A stretch of DNA of 62,127 nucleotides. Origin: Lachnospiraceae bacterium (GTDB taxonomy: Bacteria > Bacillota_A > Clostridia > Lachnospirales > Lachnospiraceae). Position numbers and translations under genes: made by a program. This document shows positions 52,428 to 61,393 of this stretch, piece by piece. The DNA lies in the NCBI GenBank assembly GCA_009911175.1, contig QXWX01000040.1:1-62127 (forward strand), given 5' to 3'. Below the pieces are notes generated by a model. It was given only the letters and a program-made list of their open reading frames with translations. It was not told where the DNA came from and searched no databases. The number at the start of each line of letters is the position of its first letter. Within the stretch, counting starts at the first letter, position 1.

Positions 52428-55175
52428 ATGGAAAACAATTATATTTTACCGTTTTTGTGGATGCGCGGCGAGGAAGAGGCAGTCCTTCGGGAAGAGATGG
52501 AGAAGATCTATGAGTGCGGGATTCGGGCCGTATGCCTGGAAGCACGTCCCCACGACGATTTCTGCGGGCCGGGCTGGTGGCATGACATGGATATCATTTT
52601 GGATGAAGCGAAAAAGAAAGATATGAAGCTGTGGATTCTGGACGACAAGCACTTTCCTACGGGATACGCCAACGGGCTGATCGAAAAGAAGTACCCGGAG
52701 CGGAAAAAGCTGTATCTGGCGTGCACGACGGCGGATATTTTCGGGGGCGGGTATGAGCGGAGCCTGAATGTGAGCCGGATGCTGAAGCCTTCCATCGGAT
52801 TCTGGCAGATCGGGGATCCTGTGGACTATGCGGAGCGGGAAAATAATCTATTGTATGCGATCCTGGCTGTGCGGTATGCGGAAGGGAATCTCTTTCATGA
52901 GGAAGTGATTGACCTTACGGAAAAATATGACGGATGCTATGTAAAATTTACCCTGCCGAAGGGGAATTGGAGAGTGTTTGTACTCTATAAGACTCGGACA
53001 GACGGGGGAAATGATACTTATATCAATATGATCGACAAGGAGTCGGCGGCGACCCAGATCGAGGGGGTCTATGAGTCTCATTATGAGAAATACGGCAGCG
53101 AATTTGGAAAGACGATCGCAGGCTTTTTCTCGGACGAGCCTCAATTTGGAAATGTGGTTGTATTCAATAATTATGACGTGCAGGTCGGGAGAGTCAAGAT
53201 GCAGCTTCCGTGGAGCGATGAACTGCAGGAGAATCTCACCGGGCTGTATGGGGAGGAGCTGACGAAGGCGCTTCCGTTCCTGTTTGTGGAGACCGAGGAG
53301 CAGGGGCTTCGTACAGGCATCCGCTATGACTATATGGACCAGGTGTCCCGTCTGTACAAGAAGAATTTCAGCGATGCCATCGGCACCTGGTGCGAGGATC
53401 ACGGCGTGGAATATATCGGGCATGTGGTGGAGGACAACGGGATCCACAGCCGTCTGGGGATGGGGCCGTCCCATTATTTCCGGGCCATGTCCGGACAGCA
53501 TATGGCAGGCATTGACAGCATCGGCGGGCAGATCCTTTACGGGGCGCCGGTGGAGCAGCGCAACGCGATGACGGACTGCGACGGAGAATTTTTCCATTAT
53601 ACGCTTGGAAAGCTGGGGGCATCCTGCGGGCACTTGGAGCCGAAGAAGCAGGGTAGGACCATGTGCGAGCTGTTCGGTGCCTATGGATGGAGCTTCGGGG
53701 TGCGGGATATGAAGTATCTGCTGGATCATTTGCTGGTGAAAGGGGTCAACCATCTGGTTCCTCATGCATTTTCCATGGCGGAATATCCGGATCCTGACTG
53801 CCCGCCCCACTTCTACGCGCGGGGCAATAACCCGGAATTTCCGTATTTCGCAAGGCTGATGAAGTACGCGAACCGGATGTGCGGCCTGTTAAACGGCGGA
53901 CAGCATGTGGCTTCCGCTGCGGTTCTCTACGATGGGGAGGCTGACTGGGTGGGCAAAAATATGCCCATGCAGAAGGTGATCCGGCAGCTTTTGGAGCACC
54001 AGATCGATCTGGATATCGTATCCTTGGATATGCTGGATGACCTGGCGGCATATAACGGCAGGCTGGAGGGAAAGAAGCTGTATATCAATGGGGTGGAATT
54101 TCAGGCGCTGATCATCGGTTATGCGAAGGAAATCCCGGAGCGGCTGGCGGCTTTTGTGGAAAAAGCGGGGGAATTTCCGGTGATCTTCGTGGACGGAAAA
54201 CCGGAGACAGTGATTGGAAAGGGCGGACGCACGGATCGGATCGCGGGAAAGGACGGCAGAGCGGATCGGATTGCGGGAAAAGGCGGATACACAGACCGTA
54301 TTGCGGAAAATGGCTGTACGGATCGGATCGCGGGAAAAGCCGGAGAAGGATGTACGGCGGGGGCGGTTGGCGGAGAGACTGTGGCTCTGTCGGAGCTGGC
54401 CGGGGTGCTGAGAGCAAGAGGATTTGCGGATATTGCGGTGGACACGGAATGTAAGGATCTGAGTTTCTACCATTACAAGAAAGACCGGCAGATCTTTGTG
54501 TTCCAGAATGAATCCGCAGCGGATGTATTCTGCGGAAAGGTGACACTGCCGACAGCGGAGCCGGTTGTATACTATGATGCCATGGAAGATGTGTATGAGC
54601 TGGCGGATTTTTATGAGGCGGAAGGAAACATAGAAGTTTCACTGGAATTGCAGCCTGGGGAATGCGTTGTGATTCTCGAACAAAAAAACATAGTATGCAA
54701 TGTGAAACACAAAAGTTTCAGAGAACAGATTGACGGACTGGAGAGCAGGGATATTTCTGCGGACTGGACGGTAAGTCTGGTGAAGGCGAAAGAATATCCG
54801 CAGTTCCCGGAAGGGGAGAGGGTGCATGAACTAAAGCCTGTTTCTGATGAGAAACCCACGTTTTCTGGCATAGCATGCTATGAAAAGACGGTGTATCTGG
54901 AGGAGGCGCCTGAGAGGGCGGTGCTGAAAGCGGAGCAGGTATTTGAGATGATGAAGGTGACCGTAAACGGAAGCGAAGCAGGCGTGCGGATCTTCCCGCC
55001 GTACCAGGTGGAGATCAGCGGCGCTTTGAAAGCCGGGGAAAATAAGATCGTTGTGGAGGTAGCCGGCACACCGATGCGGGAAATGCTGGAGATCCCGCAG
55101 CCGCCGTTTGATTTTACCCATGAAGCGCTGGAGCCGATGGGGATGTTTGGGAAGATTGAATTGTATTGCGGTTGA
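52428..55175 (+). CDS. Large glycoside hydrolase-like protein, GH106 (alpha-L-rhamnosidase)-related
   Basis: A 915-residue protein without signal peptide. ATG 52428 follows AAAGGAGAAG. The barrel opens with 'YILPFLWMRGEEEAVLREEM' and 'GPGWWHDMDIILDEAKKK', as in GH106-like rhamnosidases and uncharacterised relatives. 'FFSDEPQFGN' and 'HVVEDNGIHSRLG' hold candidate catalytic acids. The C-terminal jelly-roll ('VFEMMKVTVNGSEAGVRIFP') is a sugar-binding domain of the GH2 type. A run of four imperfect 10-residue repeats (from residue 596) interrupts the middle. If it is a rhamnosidase it would suit flavonoid rutinosides, but this is inferred. Confidence 0.75.
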   Translation: MENNYILPFLWMRGEEEAVLREEMEKIYECGIRAVCLEARPHDDFCGPGWWHDMDIILDEAKKKDMKLWILDDKHFPTGYANGLIEKKYPERKKLYLACTTADIFGGGYERSLNVSRMLKPSIGFWQIGDPVDYAERENNLLYAILAVRYAEGNLFHEEVIDLTEKYDGCYVKFTLPKGNWRVFVLYKTRTDGGNDTYINMIDKESAATQIEGVYESHYEKYGSEFGKTIAGFFSDEPQFGNVVVFNNYDVQVGRVKMQLPWSDELQENLTGLYGEELTKALPFLFVETEEQGLRTGIRYDYMDQVSRLYKKNFSDAIGTWCEDHGVEYIGHVVEDNGIHSRLGMGPSHYFRAMSGQHMAGIDSIGGQILYGAPVEQRNAMTDCDGEFFHYTLGKLGASCGHLEPKKQGRTMCELFGAYGWSFGVRDMKYLLDHLLVKGVNHLVPHAFSMAEYPDPDCPPHFYARGNNPEFPYFARLMKYANRMCGLLNGGQHVASAAVLYDGEADWVGKNMPMQKVIRQLLEHQIDLDIVSLDMLDDLAAYNGRLEGKKLYINGVEFQALIIGYAKEIPERLAAFVEKAGEFPVIFVDGKPETVIGKGGRTDRIAGKDGRADRIAGKGGYTDRIAENGCTDRIAGKAGEGCTAGAVGGETVALSELAGVLRARGFADIAVDTECKDLSFYHYKKDRQIFVFQNESAADVFCGKVTLPTAEPVVYYDAMEDVYELADFYEAEGNIEVSLELQPGECVVILEQKNIVCNVKHKSFREQIDGLESRDISADWTVSLVKAKEYPQFPEGERVHELKPVSDEKPTFSGIACYEKTVYLEEAPERAVLKAEQVFEMMKVTVNGSEAGVRIFPPYQVEISGALKAGENKIVVEVAGTPMREMLEIPQPPFDFTHEALEPMGMFGKIELYCG
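54213..54329 (+). repeat. Imperfect 30-base in-frame tandem repeat
   Basis: Four units read IGKGGRTDRI, AGKDGRADRI, AGKGGYTDRI and AENGCTDRI inside the GH106-like gene, a sequence type foreign to the folds on either side. Confidence 0.85.
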
Positions 55176-55200
55176 CAGGGGCTGTTGTTGGGAGCCGGGG

Positions 55201-55256
55201 TGTCGGGAAATGGTATTACTGCACATATATTGTGGGGAAATCGTCATTTCCCGACA
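55201..55256 (+). terminator. Inverted repeat between convergent genes
   Basis: TGTCGGGAAATG (55201-55212) and CATTTCCCGACA (55245-55256) are perfect 12-base arms around 32 bases. No T run follows on the plus strand. The arm TGTCGGGAAATG also occurs alone at 32876-32887, so this may be a repeat element as much as a terminator. Confidence 0.5.
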
Positions 55257-55269
55257 GAACCATCTGATT

Positions 55270-57216
55270 TTACAAGATATTTCTTTTGAACAGAGAATAG
55301 GCAGCCTCATAGTATACAAAATAAATCATTGCAAAAACCGAAATCGTAATGAAACCATAGAAAGGAATGAGGCCTTTCTGCAAAATATAAGCCCCATACA
55401 GAGTTTGAGCTCCAGCCATCAGAACGAATATAACAACTGCCGGCAGGATCAGCGGAATCAAGAAAAAGGTAGATAATTCACGGTGAATGAGTTTTCTTTG
55501 CATTTCTTCTGAGACGCCGATCCTGCCCAGGCTCTGGTAGCTCCGCCGATTATGATCAAGAGCGGATAACTGTTCAAAAGCCAGTACCGTGCAGGAAAGC
55601 AGGATAAATATAATACTCAGGTAAAGGCCGCAGAACGAAATGGAAGTAAAACCAGTAAGGGAATTACTTATGCCCCATGCCTGTACCGTTACACCCATGG
55701 TAACATGATCCGGCCATATGGTACCGGCCTGAAGCTCTGGGTGCCATTGTTCCGAATGAAGATACCCACGGATTTCAGAGCGCAGTTCCGGAATACCGCC
55801 GTTTTCTAATTGCATAACAAGCCGTATTTTGTTCGCCGGAAGCTTTTGCGCAACGTGATCCGGAACTACAAGGACATATCCGTTTGTTCCGGCCATTCGA
55901 TATTGTTCCATCGCTTCTTCATAAATTCTTCCCTGCGGATTTTCGAGAGTTACACCTGCAAGTGTGATCTTAGGCCGGGTTTTCATGGCTGCTTTAATAT
56001 CCTCTGTATAAGTCCATGTGTCACAATGAACCAGGTATTGACCATCCGGCAATTCTGTTTTTTTGAATCCCAGTATGGAGCGAAGTGTATTGTAGTCGGA
56101 CAGGGCAAGTGCGTCAGCAGAATAGCCGTTTGCATCATAGAGATAATAAATCATCTCTTTCTGGACGGGGCACTTCTCATCCACAAAGGAAATCAGACCG
56201 TCAAAGCTGTTTCTGGTTAAAGGCGCATCAATCGCAACGCCGGTGTCATAGGGATAAGAGGCTTTCATATTTGCTTTATAGCCAGCACCCATGACCAGCC
56301 CTATAAACATGGCTGCAAGGGAAAGTGTAAATAAAATGGCTGTAATTGCCATCACGCGTCCGCAGGATTGAATACGATGTCCAATCTGCCCGAAGTAAAA
56401 CAAATTGCACTTGAAATATAGAATCCTCTTTTTGCGCTTTGCAAAAGTAATCAACATGACAGGGAAGCAGCGGTAAATCTCATATACACCAGCCAGAAGC
56501 AATGCGGTCGATCCAATCAGATAGCTCCATGCTGTATTTGTCTGAATAGATAAACCCTTCCGGATCAAAACCATTCCTGTAATAACCGCCGCTACAGAGC
56601 AAATTACGAGCTGCAGGGAACTACGTTTCTGCTTAGAAATGACTTCATTTTTGCGGCTGTCATAAAGCAAATCCACAATTTTTTCACGCCGGATGATATG
56701 GACGGCACGAACCATCCCGGTTCCGTACATCAATATGAAAAATAAAATGGTGAGTACCAGAGCCTGTTTCGAAAAAGAAGCATGATAGGAATGCGGCACA
56801 TCAAATATATTTTTTACTAGCTGTGTCAGTATTCCGGCGAGTACCGTCCCCAGAGAAATGCCGGACAGAAAAGCCGCCGTTCCTATCACCGTATTCTCGA
56901 TCAAAAATAATTTCTGGATAGAACCAATTTCCATACCAAGTAATTCATAGGCGGCAAATTCTTTCTTGCGCTGTCCCAGTATGAAGCGGACGGCATAGCT
57001 GACAATAAAAGAGGAAATCAGTGTAGCAACAACAGAGAGCGCTGTAATCCCGGTTGTCAGGATCGACATATTTTCGGACATGGAAGTAATATCAGTTGAA
57101 AATCCCAATGCCAAAAAGGAATATATCAACATTACGATAAGAACGATTGTAATGAAATAAATCACGTAATCTTTGGCAGAGCGTTTGACATTTTGCAAAG
57201 CTAATTTAAGATACAT
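55270..57216 (-). CDS. ABC transporter permease, BceB type
   Basis: A 648-residue permease. ATG 57216 follows GGAGGAGGGG; it overlaps the ATPase end by 11 bases. It has about ten membrane segments, an FtsX domain after the first ('FAAYELLGMEIGSIQKLFLI') and a large extracellular domain of about 200 residues between segments 7 and 8, the mark of BceB-type peptide-antibiotic detoxification transporters. These free cell-wall precursors from bacitracin or lantibiotics and also act as the sensor for BceS. Confidence 0.92.
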   Translation of the reverse strand: MYLKLALQNVKRSAKDYVIYFITIVLIVMLIYSFLALGFSTDITSMSENMSILTTGITALSVVATLISSFIVSYAVRFILGQRKKEFAAYELLGMEIGSIQKLFLIENTVIGTAAFLSGISLGTVLAGILTQLVKNIFDVPHSYHASFSKQALVLTILFFILMYGTGMVRAVHIIRREKIVDLLYDSRKNEVISKQKRSSLQLVICSVAAVITGMVLIRKGLSIQTNTAWSYLIGSTALLLAGVYEIYRCFPVMLITFAKRKKRILYFKCNLFYFGQIGHRIQSCGRVMAITAILFTLSLAAMFIGLVMGAGYKANMKASYPYDTGVAIDAPLTRNSFDGLISFVDEKCPVQKEMIYYLYDANGYSADALALSDYNTLRSILGFKKTELPDGQYLVHCDTWTYTEDIKAAMKTRPKITLAGVTLENPQGRIYEEAMEQYRMAGTNGYVLVVPDHVAQKLPANKIRLVMQLENGGIPELRSEIRGYLHSEQWHPELQAGTIWPDHVTMGVTVQAWGISNSLTGFTSISFCGLYLSIIFILLSCTVLAFEQLSALDHNRRSYQSLGRIGVSEEMQRKLIHRELSTFFLIPLILPAVVIFVLMAGAQTLYGAYILQKGLIPFYGFITISVFAMIYFVYYEAAYSLFKRNIL

Positions 57217-57973
57217 CGCCGGCCCCTCCTCCCAACATGGTGAGAACATCTATAATCTTTTCAAAAAATGCTTTGCGGGAATCCGAGCCTTTCAAAATCT
57301 CGGTAAAAATCCTCCCATCCCGAAGAAACAGGATACGGCCCGCATAGCTGGCGGAAAATGCATCATGCGTCACCATCAGGATCGTTGCCCCGGACTGCTC
57401 ATTGATGCTCTGCATGGTACGGAGGAGCATTTGGGCCGAATGGCTGTCCAGGGAACCGGTGGGTTCATCGGCCAGGAGCAGCTTCGGTTTGTTGATGATC
57501 GCCCTGGCGCAGGCGCAGCGCTGTTTTTGGCCGCCGGACACCTGATAGGGATATTTGTCCAGAATATCCGTGATGCTGAGGGTCTGCGCTATCTCCAGCA
57601 CCTTTGCGTCAACCTGTTCCGCAGGCGTGTGATTGATGGTCAGGGCCAGCGCAATATTTTCGGAAACAGTCAGTGTGTCCAGAAGGTTGAAGTCCTGAAA
57701 GACAAAGCCGAGATTTTCCCGGCGGAACCGGGCCAGCGCCTGATTCCGGATTTCCGTGACATCCGTCCCGTCCAGGAAGATATGGCCGGCACTGACCGTA
57801 TCGATGGTGGAGATACAGTTCAAAAGCGTTGTCTTGCCGGAACCGGACGCGCCCATAATGGCGACAAATTCACCTTCGTTTACAGAAAAGCTGATGTCGT
57901 GGACCGCCTTGGTGAGATTGCCCTGGTTTCCATAGTATTTCTGGATATGATCCAGTTTCAAAATTTCATTCAT
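57206..57973 (-). CDS. ABC transporter ATP-binding protein, BceA type
   Basis: A 255-residue ATPase. ATG 57973 follows GGAGGTGA; the frame opens five codons earlier. Walker A 'GASGSGKTT', Q loop 'FVFQDFNLLDTLTVSENIAL', signature 'VSGGQKQRC' and Walker B 'LLLADEPTGSLDS' are all intact. It energises the BceB-type permease encoded next. Confidence 0.95.
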   Translation of the reverse strand: MNEILKLDHIQKYYGNQGNLTKAVHDISFSVNEGEFVAIMGASGSGKTTLLNCISTIDTVSAGHIFLDGTDVTEIRNQALARFRRENLGFVFQDFNLLDTLTVSENIALALTINHTPAEQVDAKVLEIAQTLSITDILDKYPYQVSGGQKQRCACARAIINKPKLLLADEPTGSLDSHSAQMLLRTMQSINEQSGATILMVTHDAFSASYAGRILFLRDGRIFTEILKGSDSRKAFFEKIIDVLTMLGGGAGDVS

Positions 57974-58030
57974 TGTGTTCACCTCCACTCCTATTGTAAA
58001 TGAAACCGGCTTCTGTTTGTATCAGGTTTT

Positions 58031-58057
58031 CTTACAAAGTTCTAACAAAATTGTAAG
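58031..58057 (-). promoter_or_regulatory. Palindromic operator upstream of the Bce transporter genes
   Basis: CTTACAA (58031-58037), 13 bases, TTGTAAG (58051-58057): perfect 7-base arms 58 bases before the ATPase start. The spacing and place match BceR-type response regulator sites, which bind as dimers upstream of the transporter promoter. Confidence 0.65.
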
Positions 58058-58064
58058 AAGTAGA

Positions 58065-58229
58065 CTAGTACAGCATTGCGTATATAATGGTGAATAATGT
58101 GCCTGCTATTTTTGTCAGGACAAGGCGGAGGAAAGAGGCGATGCGGTGGCATCGTTGATTGACGACAACGCAGAACTGGCAGAAATAGCAGGTGCAGAAT
58201 TCACCGTTAATTACGCAATGCTGTACTAG
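58065..58229 (+). mobile_element. MITE-like element of 165 bp between kinase and transporter genes
   Basis: CTAGTACAGCATTGCG (58065-58080) is the exact reverse complement of 58214-58229. The inverted similarity extends about 50 bases inward (both ends continue GGTGAAT, CCTGCTATTT and TCAG or CCAG). It has no gene. It begins 8 bases beyond the operator and ends one base from the kinase stop. The same 15-base end occurs at 8805. Confidence 0.75.
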
Positions 58230-58230
58230 A

Positions 58231-59244
58231 TCAGCCCTGCACTTCATGAACGAAATGATTGATCCGGAAGGTCAGGCAAAGAGTCGTTCCGGTTTTACAC
58301 GAGTCTGCGGAAATGCCAATCCCTATTTTATCGCAAAGCCTTTTGCAAAGATATAATCCGATGCCGGTTGAATTTTGCGTGGTACGCCCATTCTGTCCTG
58401 TGAACCCTTTTTCGAAAATACGGGGAAGATCACAGGCTTCAATGCCAATGCCGTTATCTTCCACGTAAAGCATAACCTGATCTCCCTGCCGACGGACATT
58501 AAAAGCCAACTCCGGATGTTCTGTCCGGTATTTTACTGCATTCACGATAAGCTGGTTCAAAATAAAACGAACCCATTTGTCATCTGAAAATACGGTATGG
58601 TCAACATTTGATATAGTAACCTTCATGTTGTTCCGCAGCAGAAGATATTTGTTATCTGCTATGGCCTGATGGATAACATCAGACAGGCAGATCTCCCGCA
58701 CAGAATAATCTTTTTCTGTATATTCACTGCGGGCATAATAGAGGGCCTGCTCTGTGAAATGATTTGTCTTTTCCAATTCGGTCAAAAATTCTTTTGTAAA
58801 TTCGGAACGGCGATTTTCGCAAAGCAGTTTCATGGCCGTAATCGGCGTTTTTATCTCATGGATCCACTGCTCAATATACTCTTTATACTCTAATCTTTCC
58901 CGGCGGACGCTTCCAATCTGTTCCAGCATGGATTTTCCGGCCATTTTGATTAGCTGGTAATACACCTGGTCTTCAGCCTGTTCCGGCAGTTCCATGATTT
59001 CAGAGATCAGATAGCGTTCCGATAATTGATCCGCCATCGTCAGCAGCACCTGCATTTGCCACTTGCGTTTCCAATAGGTACTTCCCATGCCGATTGCTAA
59101 AATGAATCCCCAAAGAATTAAAATCAGCGCAATACTTGAAACCGTATTGCCGCATATTATAAGAAAAAGAGTAAGGGCAAGCATACACACGAAATTTGTA
59201 AGCAGGAATGCCAGCCTGTTTTTCCAGTATAATGATTTATTCAT
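58231..59244 (-). CDS. Sensor histidine kinase, BceS type (intramembrane-sensing)
   Basis: A 337-residue kinase with two membrane segments joined by a very short loop, so it has no extracellular sensing domain and depends on the transporter for its signal. The phosphoacceptor region is 'EQWIHEIKTPITAMKLLCEN', and the ATPase boxes are 'QLIVNAVKYRTEHP', 'YVEDNGIGI' and 'STGIGLYLCKRLC'. Its ATG overlaps the regulator stop by four bases. Confidence 0.94.
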   Translation of the reverse strand: MNKSLYWKNRLAFLLTNFVCMLALTLFLIICGNTVSSIALILILWGFILAIGMGSTYWKRKWQMQVLLTMADQLSERYLISEIMELPEQAEDQVYYQLIKMAGKSMLEQIGSVRRERLEYKEYIEQWIHEIKTPITAMKLLCENRRSEFTKEFLTELEKTNHFTEQALYYARSEYTEKDYSVREICLSDVIHQAIADNKYLLLRNNMKVTISNVDHTVFSDDKWVRFILNQLIVNAVKYRTEHPELAFNVRRQGDQVMLYVEDNGIGIEACDLPRIFEKGFTGQNGRTTQNSTGIGLYLCKRLCDKIGIGISADSCKTGTTLCLTFRINHFVHEVQG

Positions 59245-59912
59245 AGTGTGTACCCCTGCCGGTGTTTCGTTTTGATAAAATTTTTCAAACCGATGGCGGC
59301 CAGTTTTTCACGAATACGGTTGATATTTACACTCAGGGCATTGTCGTCCACATATAATTGGTTGTCCCACAAAAATTCAGTGATATCCGGGCGGGAACAG
59401 ATGTTTCCGGCATTTTTGAACAGGTAATATAAAATTTTCTGTTCGTTCCTTGTAAGGTCAGTCCGCCGTCCCTCATATTCCAAAACGCTGGCCTCCAAAT
59501 GCAGAACCGCGCCGCCATAAGCCATCTGTCCCGCTTGCTGTGCCGGATATGCGCGTTTTAACAAAGAGGCCGTCTTTGCAAGTAAAATTGCCGAATTATA
59601 TGGCTTCGTAATAAAGGCATCCCCGCCCAGCATAATGCTGTTCAGTTCATCCATATCTGTGCTGCAGCCTGTCACAAAAATGATGGGAGCATCTGAGAAT
59701 ATACGAATTTTCGAGCATAGGGTAAATCCGCTTTCTCCAGGCAGCTTAATATCCAGCAAAATCAGGTGCGGTTTTTCCTTTTTGACAGTCTCTATCACGG
59801 AAGAAAAGTCTTCTGCTCCTGCGGTTACATATCCATTCCCTTCCAACAAGGCCCGCAATTCCCCTTGTATCACAGGATCATCTTCAATTACCATGATTTT
59901 GTACCGGTTCAT
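59241..59912 (-). CDS. Response regulator, BceR type
   Basis: A 223-residue OmpR-family regulator from ATG 59912 behind TAGGAGGTG. The receiver carries 'IMVIEDDPVIQGELRALLEG', D in 'LILLDIKLPGESG' and K in 'DAFITKPYN'; the winged helix ends 'LAAIGLKNFIKTKHRQGYTL'. It should bind the CTTACAA palindrome at 58031 and drive the transporter genes. A TATAAT on the minus strand about 25 bases upstream is a possible promoter. The remaining gap to 60251 contains the palindrome CAACGGCCGTTG and no gene. Confidence 0.94.
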   Translation of the reverse strand: MNRYKIMVIEDDPVIQGELRALLEGNGYVTAGAEDFSSVIETVKKEKPHLILLDIKLPGESGFTLCSKIRIFSDAPIIFVTGCSTDMDELNSIMLGGDAFITKPYNSAILLAKTASLLKRAYPAQQAGQMAYGGAVLHLEASVLEYEGRRTDLTRNEQKILYYLFKNAGNICSRPDITEFLWDNQLYVDDNALSVNINRIREKLAAIGLKNFIKTKHRQGYTL

Positions 59913-60251
59913 TTGTACTGCACCTCCTAACTTACATTATAGTTCTATCTATCACTCGACGCATGTGAGCGAAAAGAAAAGCGAAGAGGACAAAAAAACA
60001 TGTGTATATTTTGCTCTCTGTGGATGGAAGGTAAAAAATTGGGCAAAAAGCCGGATGATTTTGGCTCAAAATCGGATAGGAAAACAAGTTTGGATTCTGT
60101 AGAATAAAACTGGGCGTATTGCAGGCTGCCGTTTCTGTGGGCACCCGGCCGGGGCGTGGACAGTCAACGGCCGTTGGAACTTTCAGGATAGCGGCCGTAT
60201 TAGACCGCAGAAACGTAAAAAAGAATCTATAATGGCAGGAGGGCCAAAAAG

Positions 60252-61253
60252 ATGGGAAAAGTAAATTTGCAGATGTATTCCTTTATGGATGGGACGATGA
60301 ATGACAGCCGGGAGAATTTCCGGCGCGCGGCGGAAATGGGATATGACGGGGTGGAGCTGTTCGGGCCGGATTTTGAGATCCCGGCGGAGGAGCTCAAAGC
60401 GCTTCTTGAGGAGCTGAAGCTGGAGCCGGTTTCTCTCCATGCGCCGAAGACAGAGATGGTGGAGGGATTGATCCCCTTTGCGAATGCGCTGGGGATGCAG
60501 TTTATCGGAATCGGGATGGAGGTTCTAAAGGACGAGGAGTCTGTCCACAGCTTTGCCAAAACCCTGAACCGGATCGGAAAAGCCTGCGCCGAAAAGGGGC
60601 TGATGCTTACCTACCATAACCATACCCAGGAATTTGCGGACTGCGGCCGGATCGGGAGTGTGCCTGGCGCCGCGGGAGCAGCGGAGGAGCAGCAGGCGGC
60701 AGGAAAGCCCTGCGGGGACGTACAGCCGGAGAACCGGCATGCGGCAGGAGAGGCGTGCGTCAGCGTACAGCCGGAGAACCGGCATGCGGCACAAACAGCG
60801 TTGGACAGCTCAAGGAGAACCGACAGGGTGATCGATGTGCTGATGCGGGAAACTGAGCCGGAATATGTGAGCTTTGAGCTGGATGCGGGCTGGTGCGCTG
60901 CGGCAGGCTTTGATCCCATCGTGTTTGTGGAGCAGTACAGCGGCCGGGTGAAGCTGATCCATATCAAGGAGAGCAGCCGGGTGGTAGGGCCTCAGCCGCC
61001 GATGGATTTTAGCACCCTGCCAAGGGATGAGAACGGCGCTCCCATTTTTTCGGATGAACTGAAAAAGACCATGGAGGAGCTGGACCGGATCAACTGCAGG
61101 GCCGGAGAAGGACTGGTGGACTGGAAAGCTCTGAAAGAAGCGGCCGACCAAAACGGATGTCAGGCATATATTGTGGAGCGGGAGTATTCCGTTTCCAGAA
61201 ACCGTCTGAATGACTTGAAGGCAGATTTGGAATACTACAGAACACAGATCTGA
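60252..61253 (+). CDS. Sugar phosphate isomerase/epimerase family TIM barrel
   Basis: A 333-residue protein from ATG 60252 behind GCAGGAGGG. 'AAEMGYDGVELFGPDFEIPA', 'LTYHNHTQEF', 'FELDAGWCAAAG', 'LIHIKESS' and the terminal 'AYIVEREYS' hold the metal-binding E/D, H, D/H and E set of the xylose-isomerase-like superfamily. The region between the H and D blocks carries an unusual alanine/glutamate-rich insert with two 15-residue repeats (residues 149-178). Role: isomerisation or epimerisation of a sugar, inositol or their keto forms; the substrate is unknown. It lies alone with an AraC gene downstream. Confidence 0.88.
   Translation: MGKVNLQMYSFMDGTMNDSRENFRRAAEMGYDGVELFGPDFEIPAEELKALLEELKLEPVSLHAPKTEMVEGLIPFANALGMQFIGIGMEVLKDEESVHSFAKTLNRIGKACAEKGLMLTYHNHTQEFADCGRIGSVPGAAGAAEEQQAAGKPCGDVQPENRHAAGEACVSVQPENRHAAQTALDSSRRTDRVIDVLMRETEPEYVSFELDAGWCAAAGFDPIVFVEQYSGRVKLIHIKESSRVVGPQPPMDFSTLPRDENGAPIFSDELKKTMEELDRINCRAGEGLVDWKALKEAADQNGCQAYIVEREYSVSRNRLNDLKADLEYYRTQI
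60696..60785 (+). repeat. Two 45-base in-frame tandem repeats in the isomerase gene
   Basis: Units 60696-60740 and 60741-60785 encode AAGKPCGDVQPENRH and AAGEACVSVQPENRH; the last 27 bases of the units are identical apart from the joint. Confidence 0.9.
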
Positions 61254-61278
61254 GTGTAAAAATTCAACTGGTTGATCA

Positions 61279-61338
61279 CTGCGAAGCAACGGGCCATGCA
61301 GCCATGCCTGCCTGCATGGATATTCGGCGGCTTGCCGC
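61279..61338 (+). other. Hairpin cluster before the last AraC gene
   Basis: CCATGCAG (61294-61301) pairs perfectly with CTGCATGG (61312-61319), and GCGGC-TT-GCCGC follows at 61327-61338. CTGCGAAGCA just before them resembles hairpin 1 of the element at 5039. It is not a terminator, as no T run follows. Confidence 0.4.
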
Positions 61339-61393
61339 GGATGTTTTGGCTGGGGCAGGCGAGTTTTCATCTGAAAAAAACAGGAGAAGATCT

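Noticed and set aside
52848..53810. 320-codon minus-strand frame
   Set aside because: Fully inside the GH106-like gene on the opposite strand, with histidine- and proline-rich nonsense composition.
58065..58229. 60-codon minus-strand frame or a leader peptide in the Bce gap
   Set aside because: It is made entirely of the inverted-repeat element and lacks a ribosome binding site.
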